Shown piece after piece: positions 11,415-23,183 of a stretch of DNA of 64,000 nucleotides. This stretch comes from Castor canadensis. Its lineage: Eukaryota; Chordata; Mammalia; Rodentia; Castoridae. The stretch spans positions 124,461,308 to 124,525,307 of the forward strand of contig NC_133397.1 of the NCBI RefSeq assembly GCF_047511655.1, written 5' to 3'. The position numbers and the translations under genes were made by a program. The notes beneath the pieces are model-generated. The model saw nothing but the letters and a program-made list of their open reading frames with translations, ran no database searches and was not told the DNA's origin. Position 1 is the stretch's first letter. Each line of letters opens with the position of its first letter.

Positions 11415-11872
11415 GAGCCTGGTACCAGTGTTCACACCTGTAATCCTAGCTATGTGAGAGGCTTAGTTTGGGAGGAATATGATTGGAGGTCAGTCTGGAC
11501 AAATAGTTCACAAGACTCCATCTCAACCAGTAGCTGTGGGCAGTGATGCACACCTGTCATCCTAAAGTACTCAGGAGGCTGAGATTGGTAGGATCATGGT
11601 TCCATTCAGCCCATGCAAAAAAGTTCTCAAGACTCCACCTTGCCAGAAAAAAGCTGGGTGTGGTAGCACCCGCCTGTCACCTGTCATCCCAGCTATGGCA
11701 GAAAGCATAAAATAGGAGGGTCATGGTACAGGTTAGTCTGGGAAAAAAGTGAGACCCTGTCTCCAAAACAGCCAAAGCAAAGGGGTTAGAGGTGTGTCTC
11801 AAGCAGTAGCATGTGTGCCTAGCAAGTGCAAGCTCTGAGTTCAAACCTCAGTACTGCCAAACAATAAAAAGA
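11415..11872 (+). mobile_element. Composite SINE, extended (three B1-like modules plus ID-like tail)
   Basis: Three successive 'cctgtaatcc/cctgtcatcc...agct' modules (11436, 11550, 11672) are followed by an ID-like unit: 'gggttagaggtgtgtctcaagcagtagcatgtgtgcctagcaagtgcaagctctgagttcaaacctcagtactgcc'. This is longer than the other composites in the window, which have two modules, so it suggests nested insertion or module duplication. Confidence 0.8.
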
Positions 11873-12839
11873 CCCATAAATGACCTAAATGTTGGAATTA
11901 TCAGTGAAGGACTTAAAAGAGCTACTTAAAATATGTCAAAGACTTTAGAAAAATATGGACAAAGGTACAAACAGATGGAGGAGTTCAGCAAATTGTTAAG
12001 TTCTACAAAAGGACGAAATGGCAGTTTGAGAACTAAATCAAACTCTGTAACAAACATTCATTAAAGTAACTAGCAGTAGATTTGGAAATGTTTTATAAAC
12101 CCCAAAGTCAAATTAGTGGAAACAGAAGAAAAAATAAAAGAATGAGAATTGCAGGCCAAACTTTCCATCTACTAATGTCAAACAATTGAACACACGTGAA
12201 CCTAGAGTCTAAAAAACAAAAGAGAGAAAATGGAGCAGAAGAAAAAACACAGGAAAAGAAAAAGGTCAAAAATTTTCAAAGTTTAGTAAGACTATCAACC
12301 CACATATGCAAGAGATCCAACAAATTCCAGAAGAATGATAAATAGAAATAGAAATAAATAGAAATACCACACTGGATACATCAAACAAGCTGAAGCATAC
12401 CAAAGAAAAGGAGGAAATCTTAAAACTAGCAAAAGGAAATATATGTGTGTATATGTGATATTTACATAGATTTGCATAATATGTAAGTATATTACATATA
12501 ATATATATTTATTACACATGTATAATATAAAATGTAAATATAATATGTACTTACAGAATAGGTATATATATTCAGGTATATAGTAATTAGGATGATGTCT
12601 ATATTTATAACAGAAATAAATGAAAGCCAAAGAGAATAGAAAGATAGAAAAAAACCTGTTAATTTAGAATACTCAGTAAAAGTACCTACCCAAAATGAAG
12701 GCAAAATAAAGACAAACAAATGCTCAATGAGTTTGATGTCAGCAAAGAAGTTTTTAGGTTGAAAAGGTGGTATTTCCTGATGAAAGTTTGGACCCGTCTG
12801 AAATGAAACACACGAGGGTAAATATCAAAGATTATTTTA
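11873..12839. other. Unassigned AT-rich DNA
   Basis: Very A-rich sequence, with 'gaagaaaaaataaaagaatgag' near 12130, gives way to a TA-rich patch at about 12440-12590. Part of 11880-12420 has the A-rich sense-strand look of an old L1, but I cannot anchor it to a motif. Confidence 0.4.
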
Positions 12840-13165
12840 AAATTTTCTGGGAAAGCAATGATTAGAATATTAAGGAAGCTGGTTAGATATCCAGGTGAGA
12901 GATGATGGTGTGACTGAGTAAGATAACAGTGTGAAAACTAGCCAGGTTTTGAATATGTTTGCAGAGAGAGAGACAATAGGATTTGTCAATAGTTGAATGT
13001 GAGGTTTGAGAGAGAGAATTCCATGATTAATTTGAGATTTTGGGTTTGAAATGCTAAAAGATGGCACTACCAAGTGACTGGAAGAGAAAAATTGACAAAG
13101 AATTACTGGGAAGGGAAATAATGTGAGCTGAGTTTAAGATGTTTGTTATTCACTTAAGAGATGTT

Positions 13166-13309
13166 TAAAAAGTCAGGCATGGTGGTATATGCCTATAATC
13201 CCAGTACTCAGGAGGCTGAGGCAGAAAGATCTCAAATTTGAAGACCACTTATTAGGCTCATAGGACTACATAGTGAGGCCTTGCTGTCACAAAAGGAGAA
13301 AAAAAAGGA
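13166..13309 (+). mobile_element. B1-like SINE
   Basis: It carries 'agtcaggcatggtggtatatgcctataatcccagtactcaggaggctgaggcagaaagat', then 'acatagtgaggccttgctgtcaca', then an A-rich tail. The word GATGT lies at both junctions (about 13161 and 13309), which is a possible short target-site duplication. Confidence 0.85.
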
Positions 13310-14227
13310 TGTCCAATTAGGTACTTGAAAATTAATCCATCATTCATGGGAGAAGAGGTTGGAACTAGATACACAAATTTTATAATCACATAGATAATAT
13401 GTGATACATATCTATAATAAATCAAATTCTATATTCTTATATATTGAGATCACCAAGAGAGGAAGACTTATCCCTGAGTATAACCCCAGTGTTAAGAATC
13501 AGGAAGATGAGAAGGAAGGAATCAGAGCTGAGGAATGGCCAATAAGGTATGAGGAAAAGTGGGGATCGGGGTGATTTGGGGAGCATGGGGGCGGTGCTCT
13601 GGAGGTGGAGTGACAGTGTGTCAAGGAATAATCAAATTTGTCAACTTCTGCCTGTGGATCATGACCCATGAGGACTGGGAATTGAGTTTGGAATGTGGAA
13701 CACGGCGACTGGTGACCTGACAAAGGCTAGCTGTGCTGGAATGAGGTGGGGGGGGACTTACTGCAGTGAGTTCAAGATAAGATGCGCTGAGAGTGAACAC
13801 TGGGTATAGATATCTGTTGGAAGGAGGCTGCTCTAATAGAAAATTAGAGCAGAAATACCAGAAACTGGGTCAAGGACAGGTTTTCAAGATGGAAGAAAAA
13901 TAGCATTTTCATGTTCTGATAAAAAAAAAAACCTATCAACTCAGATGTAAGAAGAGAGAATTGGTTGAAATCATGTCCTTAAGTGGGCAAAAGGTAATGG
14001 ATTTAGCACAAAAGAGAGAAGCTGGCCTTACCTCTGAGCACAGGCAGTTCTGCTGTAGCAGATAGAAAGAATACAGAGTATTTGAAAATAATAAGAAATA
14101 TGGAAATTCTCTTCTGATTGCTTCAGCAGTGGGTGTGGAGAAGGTGAAGAAGAATTGAAATTTTGACGTTTCAGAGGAGAAGAAGAGGCATGAAGCAGCC
14201 ATTCAGGAGAATAGAAAGGGGATGGGG

Positions 14228-14307
14228 TGTCACTTTTTCCCTTTTTAGTTTTGGTGGCACTGGTACTGAGTAGCGTTTTATCTCTTGAGCCACCGTCCAG
14301 CCCTAGA
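14228..14307 (-). mobile_element. Possible ID-like SINE remnant
   Basis: Pyrimidine-rich start, 'ttggtggcactggtactgag', 'ttttatctcttgagccaccgtccagccct': this reads like the reverse complement of an ID head and tail, but it is very diverged. Confidence 0.4.
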
Positions 14308-15000
14308 GTATTTCTCTTGAGTACCATGAAGGGCACATTAAAGTCACTGATTGTGAACTTGTGTGTCATCATTGTTGGATTTTTTTTTTATTCACACATT
14401 TTTCACCTGAGCAAATACAGGTATAAGGTGGGCACATATTTAGAATTAATCAGGATTGGGCCTTTATGAGATAAGTATGAGAAAAGTAAAGATGTAGTCA
14501 AGGAAGTGATTGTAATGATTGACAATGGAATTTAAGGGAAGGCACGACATAAATAAAAAGTAGGTGGAGTCACAGGATTTTAATTCACAAAGCAGAGAGG
14601 GATAATAAGTCAGAGCAACAGAAGTGAACAGAAAAAGCTAGATTCTGCTCAGAAACTAGAATGCTTGGATTTAGGATTATGGAGGGAATTCAGTTATAGG
14701 TATTGTTGATGGAAATGGAAAGAGTGCCAGAGAGTTTCGATTGGAGGAGAGCAGTAAAAGAAACTGAGATGTTAAGACTTGTTGTGAGCACTGAAACCTG
14801 TAGGTATGACAGGAGTTAGTGTTACAAAGTGACAACATGCCAGGATCTAACATCTTCAGGGAATAAGATCGTGATTGTTGGGGGATAAGGTGGTAGATGG
14901 GCTGTATCCGACTGTAATCTATTGACATGAGGTTCACACATGGTGGGTAGGGCTTAGAAAGAAAAGAGAAGGGTCTGGAAGTGACATGGGATCAAGTCTG

Positions 15001-15350
15001 ATTACTGCCTCACTTCCAGGTCCTGCACATAGAGTTCAAGTGTAGAATGGAAGTCAGCAACCCAGAAAAGATTCATAGGAGAGGATTGTCCTCAGAAGAA
15101 AGCCTGGTTTCTAACTTGTTCTTGATGACAGAACAATCCAGTCTCTATAAATAGCTCAGGAAAGAATGGCTGTCACTAAATCTGTTTTTCTGGCTCTGAA
15201 GTGGCTGTTCTGTCTTGACACTTCCTATGGTGCTATAAGGAAGTGTGACTGCTTCATCTCTGCCAGACTCAACCAACCCCACACCACTGACAACTTTGAC
15301 GACTTCACACCTATTGGTAACAAAATTGGTTTCCATGTGATGAAACAGAG
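15001..15350. other. Unassigned non-coding DNA
   Basis: Nothing recognisable. Overlapping frames on both strands across 15145-15597 depend on the adjoining pyrimidine tract. Confidence 0.4.
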
Positions 15351-15479
15351 CACTCTCTCTCCCTCCCCCTCCCTCTTTCTTCCCTCCCTCCTTTTTCCCC
15401 TCCCTCCTTCCTTCTTCTTCCCTTGCCACCCCAATTTCTTCTTCTTCTCTCTCTCTCTCTCTCTTTTTTTTTTTTTTTG
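15351..15479. repeat. Polypyrimidine tract with (CT)n and a T run
   Basis: About 120 bases are nearly all C and T, ending in a (CT)n block (about 15446-15464) and a T16 run. Confidence 0.9.
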
Positions 15480-16299
15480 GGAGAAATAGGATAAGCAAAG
15501 TAATTACAAAATCGTTCAAAACGCTTTTGGCTACTGTTAGCAGAAGGAAAAAAACTATACTTTCAGAGAATGCTAAACATAAGACTAGAGTCTGCAATTT
15601 GTCAATACTCTAAAACACTAAGTGAGAGGTGATGGATCCTGAAAGTAACCAGAAAGAATTCTAAAAGGTGAACCTTCTAAGCCAGGAAGATGTCAGAAGA
15701 CTATTAAAGAAGAAAAACGACTGGTGGCCAGATGTTCAACTTCCTCGTGATCATGCACACATTTCTTCATTTTAGGTTGGTCCCTCAGCAGAAGGAAATT
15801 GTTCTTAAGGTTTAATGTACTGGACTCTTAGACTCCAAGTAGGAATCAATTCCAAATATTTATCTGATGAAATAAAGTGAAATGACTTGCATTGGACCAT
15901 TCAGTATTATTTTTTTCCTCACAGGGAGTGCATTAGAGATAACATCACTGAATTTCAAGTCAGGAAATTGCCTTTTCAACCCAGGTTCTGCTATGTGACT
16001 AAACCCTTACTAGCCTTCTAGTCTTAGCTTCAGTGTCTCTTTCTCAAATAATTCCTTTTCCCGAGTGTGTTTATTGGTTCTGTTATAGTGTTATATTTCA
16101 CTCTGAAATTCTCTTTTATAGTCCTTTGCAAATTTATACATTTATTCAAAGTAAGTTCTATGGTGCCAGGAGTTATATCACCAACTTTTACAAAGGAGCT
16201 TCTACAAAGAAGGTAACCAGAAAGTATTTAGTGCCTATATGTTTGAACTTTTATTTATTTACAGGTAGTCTGTGTGGAAGAGGCCCCATTTTTAAGGAG
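15480..16299. other. Unassigned DNA with a MIR-like fragment
   Basis: A likely antisense MIR remnant lies at about 15955-16055 ('aacccaggttctgctatgtgactaaaccc', 'cttcagtgtctctttctcaaa'). The rest is unassigned. Confidence 0.45.
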
Positions 16300-16705
16300 A
16301 CCTGGTGGACAAAGAAATACCAAGAAACAGATGGAATGTGGGGGTGGATTGGGCCTGCTGGAGATGGGAGTGAGGTGGTACAGATAGAACACAAAAGTAA
16401 AAGCCAAGCTTGCAGAGATATTGCTGCCTGCTGAAATTCAAACCTTGATGCTAGGAAGAAACAACCAATCAGTAAGGTCCACAAAAAGGGAGACAGCCAA
16501 TCAAAGGTGTCCAAATCTGAGTTATAACTCTGAACCCTGGCTTTGTGTGCTACTCTCTTTTGTGTAGCCACCAGCCATTCCCAACCCCCTTTTAATGGCA
16601 TCTTAATAAATCTTTGTTTTCTCCTACCCTCTGTCTCAGTAAATTCTGTTACCAACTCATGGCTCCACAAATCCACAACAGTGACTTCATGGAAACCTGG
16701 GAGTG
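16300..16705 (+). mobile_element. ERV-like solo LTR
   Basis: It has LTR-like regulatory content: two CCAAT-type motifs ('aaccaatcagt' near 16463 and 'agccaatcaaag' near 16494) and a polyadenylation-type 'aataaatctttgttttctcc' near 16605. A CT-rich stretch follows, ending in 'ctctgtctcagtaaattctgttaccaactca'. This arrangement is typical of class I ERV LTRs. The family is not named and the ends are approximate. A 172-codon minus-strand frame across it (16251-16769) is incidental. Confidence 0.5.
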
Positions 16706-17214
16706 CAAATACACAAGGGTACTTCAGAATCTTTGAAGAACTGATCAAATATGAACTTTCTTGCATCAAACAAACTCCTGGCGTGATTAACTCACCACTA
16801 ACTAATTCTCCTAAGAATTAGTGTTTAGTTTCCAAAGGATCATTTAATTACTTACTATTGTGGGCTTCAAGAAATTAAAAAGCCCTAGAATTTGAAACAT
16901 ACTTTAAATATTGCTAGATGTGTTAATGTGCCTTGCAAACTTAAATCACAAAATCCTGAGAATAAAAGCTGCCTCAGGGTTTTCTGGGATTTCCCATTCT
17001 CCCCTTTAAATGTAATTAATGGATTTTCTTACTAAGTCCTCTTATTGTCAATGACTCTTATCATCTTACAAATGAATATATATGCTTATGAATATGGCCA
17101 CAGAGAAGGTGCATCCTCAACTCTAACCAAAAGCTGGAAATGTCACGATTGACATGGGTTTTTTAACTGGTGTACTTAGCATGCTAGTCACTCATTTATA
17201 AATATATCCATCCA
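16706..17214. other. Unassigned AT-rich DNA
   Basis: No gene or repeat recognised. Confidence 0.4.
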
Positions 17215-17600
17215 TCTACCCATTTGGTAGATATTTTTAGCGAGCAATGTGCTTTGTGCTTAGGACACAAAGAAACACGGAGAGAGAGTTACAATGCATG
17301 GCTTAGGTCCTATATATTGTGCACTTACCTGTGACTTAAGTATTATCACAGTTATGCTGTGGCACAGTGAAGGAACATGTACCTCAGAATGAGAGGCTCA
17401 GGAAATACTTCTTGGAAAGGGAGCCACCTGAGCTGAGACCTATTAATAAGAAATCACTAGGAGAAAGAGAATAAGGAGAACGTTTCAGGAAAGAGAAGCT
17501 ACATATTCAAAGGCACAGAGAAATTTAAGAAATGTCAGACATTTGGTATTGATAGAGACAGACATGCATCCTGGAAAGGAGAGGTGAGGTGGTTAGGGAG
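17215..17600 (+). mobile_element. Ancient eutherian repeat fragment
   Basis: It carries 'gagcaatgtgctttgtgcttaggacacaaagaaa', 'ggaaatacttcttggaaagggagccacctgagctgagacct' and 'cgtttcaggaaagagaagctacatattcaaaggcacag'. This looks like the upstream part of the unnamed dispersed repeat called at 12840-15000. Confidence 0.45.
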
Positions 17601-19604
17601 ATGAGCCTGGCAAGCACTGTAGACACACAATCACGAAAGCCTGTGTGCATGTAGATGTTATCTGAGATGTGAATGGGAACTCTAACCTGGAGATTGGTCT
17701 GTCCAAAGCAATTTCATCTATGTTCTTAGGTGAAAAGTCAAGCGAACAATAGAACCTGAAAGATGGCAGTTGTGTGTAGATCCCATGATGTGTCATCTGT
17801 GTAAGGATTTGCTGTCTTTATTTGCCAGGCAATGTGGTAGGAGCCTTCCTTCTCTTCAAAGAACTCTAAACAATGCATCAACCAAGTGCTTTCAAAAATT
17901 CACTATTATACTTCTCTTTAATGTATAAAACCAATCATCTAAAAGCCAAGAAAAAGTAGCATCCTATGAGTGACAGGTCACCCAACTACTCACTATTTCA
18001 GCTGTAACCAATCCCTTAAAAAACTGCTATATTATAAAAGATTAACTAAAAATGAGCCTAAGTTAAAACAGTAAGTTTAGAACATTTAAAAGGGGATTTT
18101 ATGTATCACATTCAATTGTGAAATGAATATTTTCATACAAAGAACACTGTAAAAATAGTTTGCTTTTTTACTGAAACATATTTTTCTAAAACATATTACT
18201 CATATGGTCAGGCCACCTTCAATACTGCTTATAGCCTCCTTTTGAGACTCCTTACTGGTTTTCTTTCCCTTTCCATCCATTCTTCCCACCTGCCAGTATC
18301 TGTCCTAATATTCTGCAACTGTGCATGGAGAATTAGCCTCAGAGAAGTAAGACACACTTGGCAGTGAGCCTGGAATAAACCTGCCCACTTGGGTGGTATA
18401 GAGAGCAGAAGAGCTTCAGAAAGCACTGTCAACAAAACAGGATAACAGGGAGTCATTTGATGCCAACCATTAGGAATCATAGAGAACCAACCTAGGTAAG
18501 TCAGTTGTCCAGGAAGACCATGACCATATGGAAGCCAGGGAAAGCAACATGGGAAAATGCATTTCCCCAGGAAGAGAGAAGCCTCATCTTTCATAGTAGG
18601 CTCTGTCAATAGCAGTCCGTGTTCTAATGCCTATGGTGAAATGAGGGCTGTTTTAGGGACAAGTGCTAGCCCTGATTTGTCCTAGGGTGATAAGAGGGCT
18701 TTAAAGAAAGAGAATAAGCCAGGGCCCAAGTTTTTCAGTGGAGAATAATGTGGATATGGTCTTAAAAATAAGACAAGTGGTTATTAGCACTTGTGCACAA
18801 GCTGCAAGGGAAGAGAGTTACAAAAATGATTTGATTCTTGGTCTTAAAATCAGACCAGAGTTCCTTAATGGACCTATAAGTAGTTTGGATATAGGTAGAA
18901 AATGTATGCAATGCTTGCAATGTAAAAAAACCCCATAAATTCTTAACTCTTAATTCTGACATCATTCAGATCCATTTTTCCCAATGGCTCATGAATGTGT
19001 GTAAGACCCTCTATAATCTGGTTTGAACTATTTTTATTCTTTTTACTTCTTATCATATCTCCTTCCAACCCCTGTACTACTTGCTTTGTGTTTTTATAGT
19101 TCCATAAATCCAAGCTAATTAAATTGTTTACAATCTGGAAAAAAAAACTGCTATAAATTTATATGGCAAATGTATTCTGATTCTTCTGGAATTGTCATAT
19201 TTTCATTCAGTATTTTTCTTTGCAGTAAACTTAGTTTATTCAATGCAAAACTTAAAACTTAAATGTGACTTAAGTGGGACTTATTCATAGCTTAATAAAT
19301 ATACAAATAAAGACAGTTTTTCCCAGAAGAACATCAAAATTTTTATTTCCTAAATTCGGCTCTTAAATTTTTAAATCTGGATTGTTAAAACTATGCATAT
19401 GAGTGTGATTTTCACAATACTATTTCTTGATTTCTCTCTCTGGGAAGGGCCAGCTGCCTGGCCATGTGGACTCTTAAGAAGAGTATGTAACGATATATTT
19501 AGTGAAGAACTGAAACCGCCTACCAACAGTGACCACCACCTTGCCAATGGGCTCCTGCAGTCCCATGAAACTTCCACACACTGTGGCCTGACAACATCTT
19601 GACT
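17601..19604. other. Unassigned non-coding DNA
   Basis: It includes a 126-codon minus-strand frame at 18229-18609 with no recognisable domain, and AT-rich DNA from 18940 to 19390. I find no confident repeat. Confidence 0.4.
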
Positions 19605-19722
19605 GAGCCACCACTGACCTCTGATCCCCAGAAACAACCTGACCCACCACTGACTGACCTCTAGCCCTACAAAACAACCTGAGCCACCACCTCACTGAGT
19701 CACCACTGATCTCTGATAATAA
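19605..19722. repeat. Three-unit minisatellite
   Basis: Units beginning 'gagccaccac'/'gacccaccac' start at 19605, 19641 and 19681. The first two end in 'aacaacct', and each carries 'ctgacctct' or 'ctgatctct'. Unit length is about 36-41 bases, with some internal variation. Confidence 0.75.
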
Positions 19723-19805
19723 ATCTGATAATAAATATTTATTGTTCTTTAAGCCATCAAGTTTTGGGATAAATTGTTACATAGCAACTAAAGCTACCTA
19801 ATACC
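19723..19805 (+). mobile_element. 3' end of a MaLR-like LTR
   Basis: 'gataataaatatttattgttctttaagccatcaagttttgggataaattgttacatagcaa...ctaatac' is the typical MLT-type LTR terminus: AATAAA, 'tttaagccac', 'tttgttaca', 'ctaataca'. The minisatellite just upstream probably lies inside the same LTR. Confidence 0.65.
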
Positions 19806-19939
19806 TAATGAAAATGAGTAATACAAGTACAGTTGGTTGTCTATAATCCTTGATAATAGCGAATCCAGTGCTACTAGAAACAATTACTCAAAACCACAGA
19901 AAAGTTTCTCTTTATTGTGATAGAAACAACATTGGCCTC

Positions 19940-20395
19940 TCAAAGTCGTCTGTTAGGACACAAAAAGTTCTACGTCTCTAGAACTTGTGAACATGTTATC
20001 TTACAGGACAAAAGGAGCATAGATGTAATGAAATTAAGGATGTTGAGGTGGAGAAATTATCTTGGGTTACCCAGGTAAAACAATGATCATCACAAAGGTC
20101 CTTTTCAAAAGGACAGAGAGAGAGTTAAATCAGATGCAGGAGATCTGACAAAGGAAGGAATCCACTAAAAGGTTTGTGAAGAGACCATGATCCGAAGGAT
20201 GCAGGGCCTCTAGAAACAAAAAAAGGCCAGCGAGTCCACTCCCAAATGAAGCCTTCAGAAGGAACACAGCCATGTGACATCCTTGTTTTTGGTGCCCTTT
20301 ATATTCGAAAGAGAATAAAATTACATTGTTTTAAGCCACTAAATTTGTGGTAATTAGCTATAAAACAATTAGACACTAAAACAGAAACTAATATT
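19940..20395 (+). mobile_element. MLT1-type MaLR LTR
   Basis: Phrases in order match MLT1 LTRs: 'gaacttgtgaacatgttatcttacaggacaaaagga', 'taatgaaattaaggatgttgaggtggagaaattatcttgggttacccaggt', 'aatgatcatcacaaaggtcctttt', 'gagaccatgatccgaaggatgcagggcctctagaa', 'gccttcagaaggaacacagcc', then the terminus 'gttttaagccactaaatttgtggtaatt'. It ends near 'gacactaaaaca'. Non-coding. Confidence 0.85.
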
Positions 20396-21054
20396 GTGCC
20401 ACAAAGAGAAATAAAACTTCAAAACACAAAAGAAGTCAACACAGTGGTTGACTTCTCTACTTTATCTTATAAAAACCTCTCTGAGCCTTGTGTAAAATGC
20501 ATCAAGATTCTGCTCTTAAAAGTCACTTCCAAAGCTGTAATCTACAAAATGAAGAAATTCAAATGACTTCCAGCTCATGCAATTAAATATATTTGGCAAT
20601 ACTAGACCTCCTGCACTTATACCCAAAATGCAGATTTTTTCAATTCAGGGAAAGAAATTGTTTCCAGCATGAGCTGAGTAAATATTTGTTGATGATGTGG
20701 AGCAAAATCCACGAAAAAAATGTTAGCAATATTAACAAATATTAATATTCTACAATATTAACACGCTAGGGGACATCTGGGCGCTTCTAGTTTCCATAAG
20801 TGGATTTGATGTGGTCTGAGTTATGGCATTGATTTTTCTCTCAGTGATAATAACAAACTTCATATTTATAGTTTTCACAAAATGCTTCAGATACATGTGC
20901 CTCAGGTGGTGCTCAAAACACCTTTGTGAGGTAGAAAAGACAGTAATTGTTATTTTTAGCTTATTCTTGAACAGTCATCCAACTATCCTTGACAGAACAA
21001 TGACAGAAAATCCCTTGCTCATTTTATCATCAGCATCAGGACTTCATTTTTGTT
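20396..21054. other. Unassigned non-coding DNA
   Basis: AT-rich sequence. No gene or clear repeat recognised. The frame at 20823-21101 runs into an antisense SINE and is not credible. Confidence 0.4.
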
Positions 21055-21122
21055 TTGTTTTGCAGTTCTGGGGATTGAATTCAGGGCCTGTCATTTTTTA
21101 GGTAAATGCTGTGCTGTAACCA
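21055..21122 (-). mobile_element. ID-like SINE, antisense
   Basis: 'tttgcagttctggggattgaattcagggcctgtca' followed by 'aaatgctgtgctgtaaccag' is the reverse complement of an ID tail and body (the 'ggccctg...ttcaatccccag' region). Confidence 0.6.
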
Positions 21123-21966
21123 GTGGATGGGGTGTCCCGGATGTGCCTTGGTAGAGTGGGACTCTACCCCAGGTACAGCAAAAGAACCACTAAGAGTAAG
21201 AATATAGTAAGAATGATTTATTAGGGTAGTGGAATTTTACCTCAAGAGGTAAGTTGGACACTTTGGGTAAGGATTGACTACCAACACCTCATTTTCTACT
21301 GTGCTTTTCTGAAATAAGTTAAAGAAAAAATGTATTATTAAAGTGTTTCCTTTGACAACTTAACATCGAGCATTTGTGTGTTCTAGTAGCCAAATCTAAA
21401 ATGGTGAAAAAGATACAATTCCCATCTTTAAGGAGCTCATTGTTTAGAAGAACAGAAAAATGAGTAGGCTGGCATTTACTCTGACGACTGCTGAGGACTG
21501 TGATACAAGGGGAACAGATAGTAATAGGGACACTAATCTAGATTTGGGGACATCGGGGAGGACTTCCCAAAGGTGGAAACTCAACTTTTTCCAACGAATC
21601 TGAGGATGTTAGCAAAGCAAATGGAAGATGGAGATGGAGTGAGGTGTTGAGGAAGAAGGAAGAAAGAAAGGGGCTGGGATCAGATTTCTATGAATGTTCC
21701 ACTACAGTGAAAATGTCTCTACCGAGGGATGCAATATTCGTAGAGTCTACCCTGATGGCAACAAGCACAGTGCCGAGACTTCCTGGTGCAGGACATTTGA
21801 GTAAAAGGACATTAAAAAAATATTGTCAGACTTTCATGCTTCACTTTCTATTTCAGAGACCTGTTTCCTAAAATGTCCTTAGTGTTTCCTTCTGCATACA
21901 AATTCCTGTTAGCTCTTTCCTATGAGCTCTTCCAGTCTTACTTTTCATAATGACCCTTTGCTTTGC
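21123..21966. other. Unassigned DNA with a possible ancient repeat
   Basis: At 21420-21640, 'cccatctttaaggagctcattgtttagaagaacagaaaaatgag...gggaggacttcccaaaggtgg' resembles the upstream portion of the unnamed dispersed repeat at 12840. The remainder is unassigned. Confidence 0.4.
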
Positions 21967-22154
21967 TTTGTATGTCAGTCAGATTTCTGTCACTGTGACA
22001 AAATACCTGAGATCCATTTCAAGGAGGAAAGGTTATTGTAACTCATAATTTCAAAGGTGTCAGGTCATGGTCACTTGGCCCTGTCAACTTAGGCATGTTG
22101 TGAGGCAGATAATCATGACAGAGAGAATCTGCTCACTTCATGGTAGCCAGAAAG

Positions 22155-22196
<42 letters not shown>

Positions 22197-22390
22197 AGGG
22201 AGTGGAAGGAGAGGAGTGGCTAGGACCCCAAAATCCTCATTAAGGGCATGACCCCAGTGACCTCACTTCCTTCCACCATGCCCCACCTCCTAATGGTTGC
22301 ACCGCTTTCCAGTAACACCACAGACTGGTGGCCAAGTCTTTAGCACATGGCCTTTGGGGAACTTTTTAAATACAAATGTCTTCTATCCAC
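21967..22390 (-). mobile_element. MaLR-type LTR, minus strand, with internal (GA)n
   Basis: It begins 'ttgtatgtcagtcagatttctgtcactgtgacaaaatacctgag' and continues through 'gtgaggcagataatcatgac', 'ctcacttcatggtagccagaaa', a (GA)n block at 22155-22197, 'ccccagtgacctcacttccttccaccatgccccacctcctaatgg' and 'agcacatggcctttggggaac'. This is the reverse complement of a common MaLR LTR type. The far end is diverged. Confidence 0.75.
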
Positions 22391-22964
22391 CTCTATGTAC
22401 TAGGCTTATGCAGTTGGGAAAAGAACAGATATGGTAAGAACATTTTAAAAGGTCACTGGTGTGTCATTTGGAAATTGCTTGACACCTAGAGTTTATAAAG
22501 CATTTTAGTAGCTTAGAAATGCAAAATTAGTGCAAAGCAATGTCTTGTTAAATAACAATTAATTTGCTTACCTTGTTGTATGCTATATCACTTCATGAAC
22601 AGCCAGAATTAATTCACTAAGGACCATGCTGGAGACCTAAAAATAACAATAGTTTTCCTGACATGTAAACTATGTTACCTCTAATGGAATGCATTCATTT
22701 ATTAAATATGGCTGAATTACTTATTTATTGCAGAGGCTTTGGAAAGAGAAGATCTGTATATCCTTAGCTGTTTACAATATAAGATTTAATTACCAAAATA
22801 TCAATCAAGGAAATGCACAAGAAATCCAGTGGGGTATAGTAGACAGCAGGAATTTATGTGTCACTTCATTGCTGGACTCCCCAGAGGCCAGTGCAATGTC
22901 AGCTGTCCACTAGGGAGTTAGTGGTTTTGTGCTCAGCAGGTCAATGCATCACTGTCTATTGAGG
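22391..22964. other. Unassigned AT-rich DNA
   Basis: Nothing recognised. Confidence 0.4.
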
Positions 22965-23147
22965 CTTGACTGTATGCCCCTCCCCCACATTCATATGATG
23001 AAATGCCCACCCCAAATAATTCGGAATGTGACCTCATTTACAGCTAGGTCTTTAGAAGGGTAATCAAATTAAAATGAAGTCATTAGGGTAGGCTCTAATC
23101 AAATAAGACTGTACTTATAAAAAGGGGGAATTAGGATATAGATACAT

Positions 23148-23183
<36 letters not shown>

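Larger units (their letters stand above)
12840..15000 (+). mobile_element. Long ancient eutherian dispersed repeat, family not named
   Basis: The text runs in the order of a repeat common in mammalian genomes: 'gttagatatccaggtgagagatgatggtg', 'ttgtcaatagttgaatg', 'ttttgggtttgaaatgctaaaagatggcactacc', 'gatgtccaattaggtac', 'gatcaccaagagaggaag', 'gtgacagtgtgtcaaggaataatcaaatttgtcaa', 'atgacccatgaggactgggaattg', 'ggcgactggtgacctgacaaaggc'. I recognise the consensus but cannot recall its name. A B1-like SINE interrupts it at 13166-13309, and an ID-like piece may lie at 14228-14307. No open frame is meaningful. The downstream end is uncertain. Confidence 0.5.

Noticed and set aside
12295-12630. 111-codon Tyr- and Ile-rich minus-strand frame resembling a membrane protein
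   Set aside because: It comes from the TA-rich patch; the hydrophobic composition is a base-composition effect.
14028-14372. 114-codon minus-strand frame
   Set aside because: Falls in an ancient dispersed repeat with an ID-like remnant; no protein features.
15145-15597. 150-codon minus-strand frame rich in Lys, Arg and Glu
   Set aside because: It is produced by the polypyrimidine tract at 15351-15479.
16251-16769. 172-codon open frame on the minus strand
   Set aside because: It lies antisense to an ERV-like LTR, has no recognisable domain, and its ends do not match splice or start signals.
18229-18609. 126-codon open frame on the minus strand
   Set aside because: No family motif, no supporting neighbours, and a length within chance expectation for a 64 kb window.
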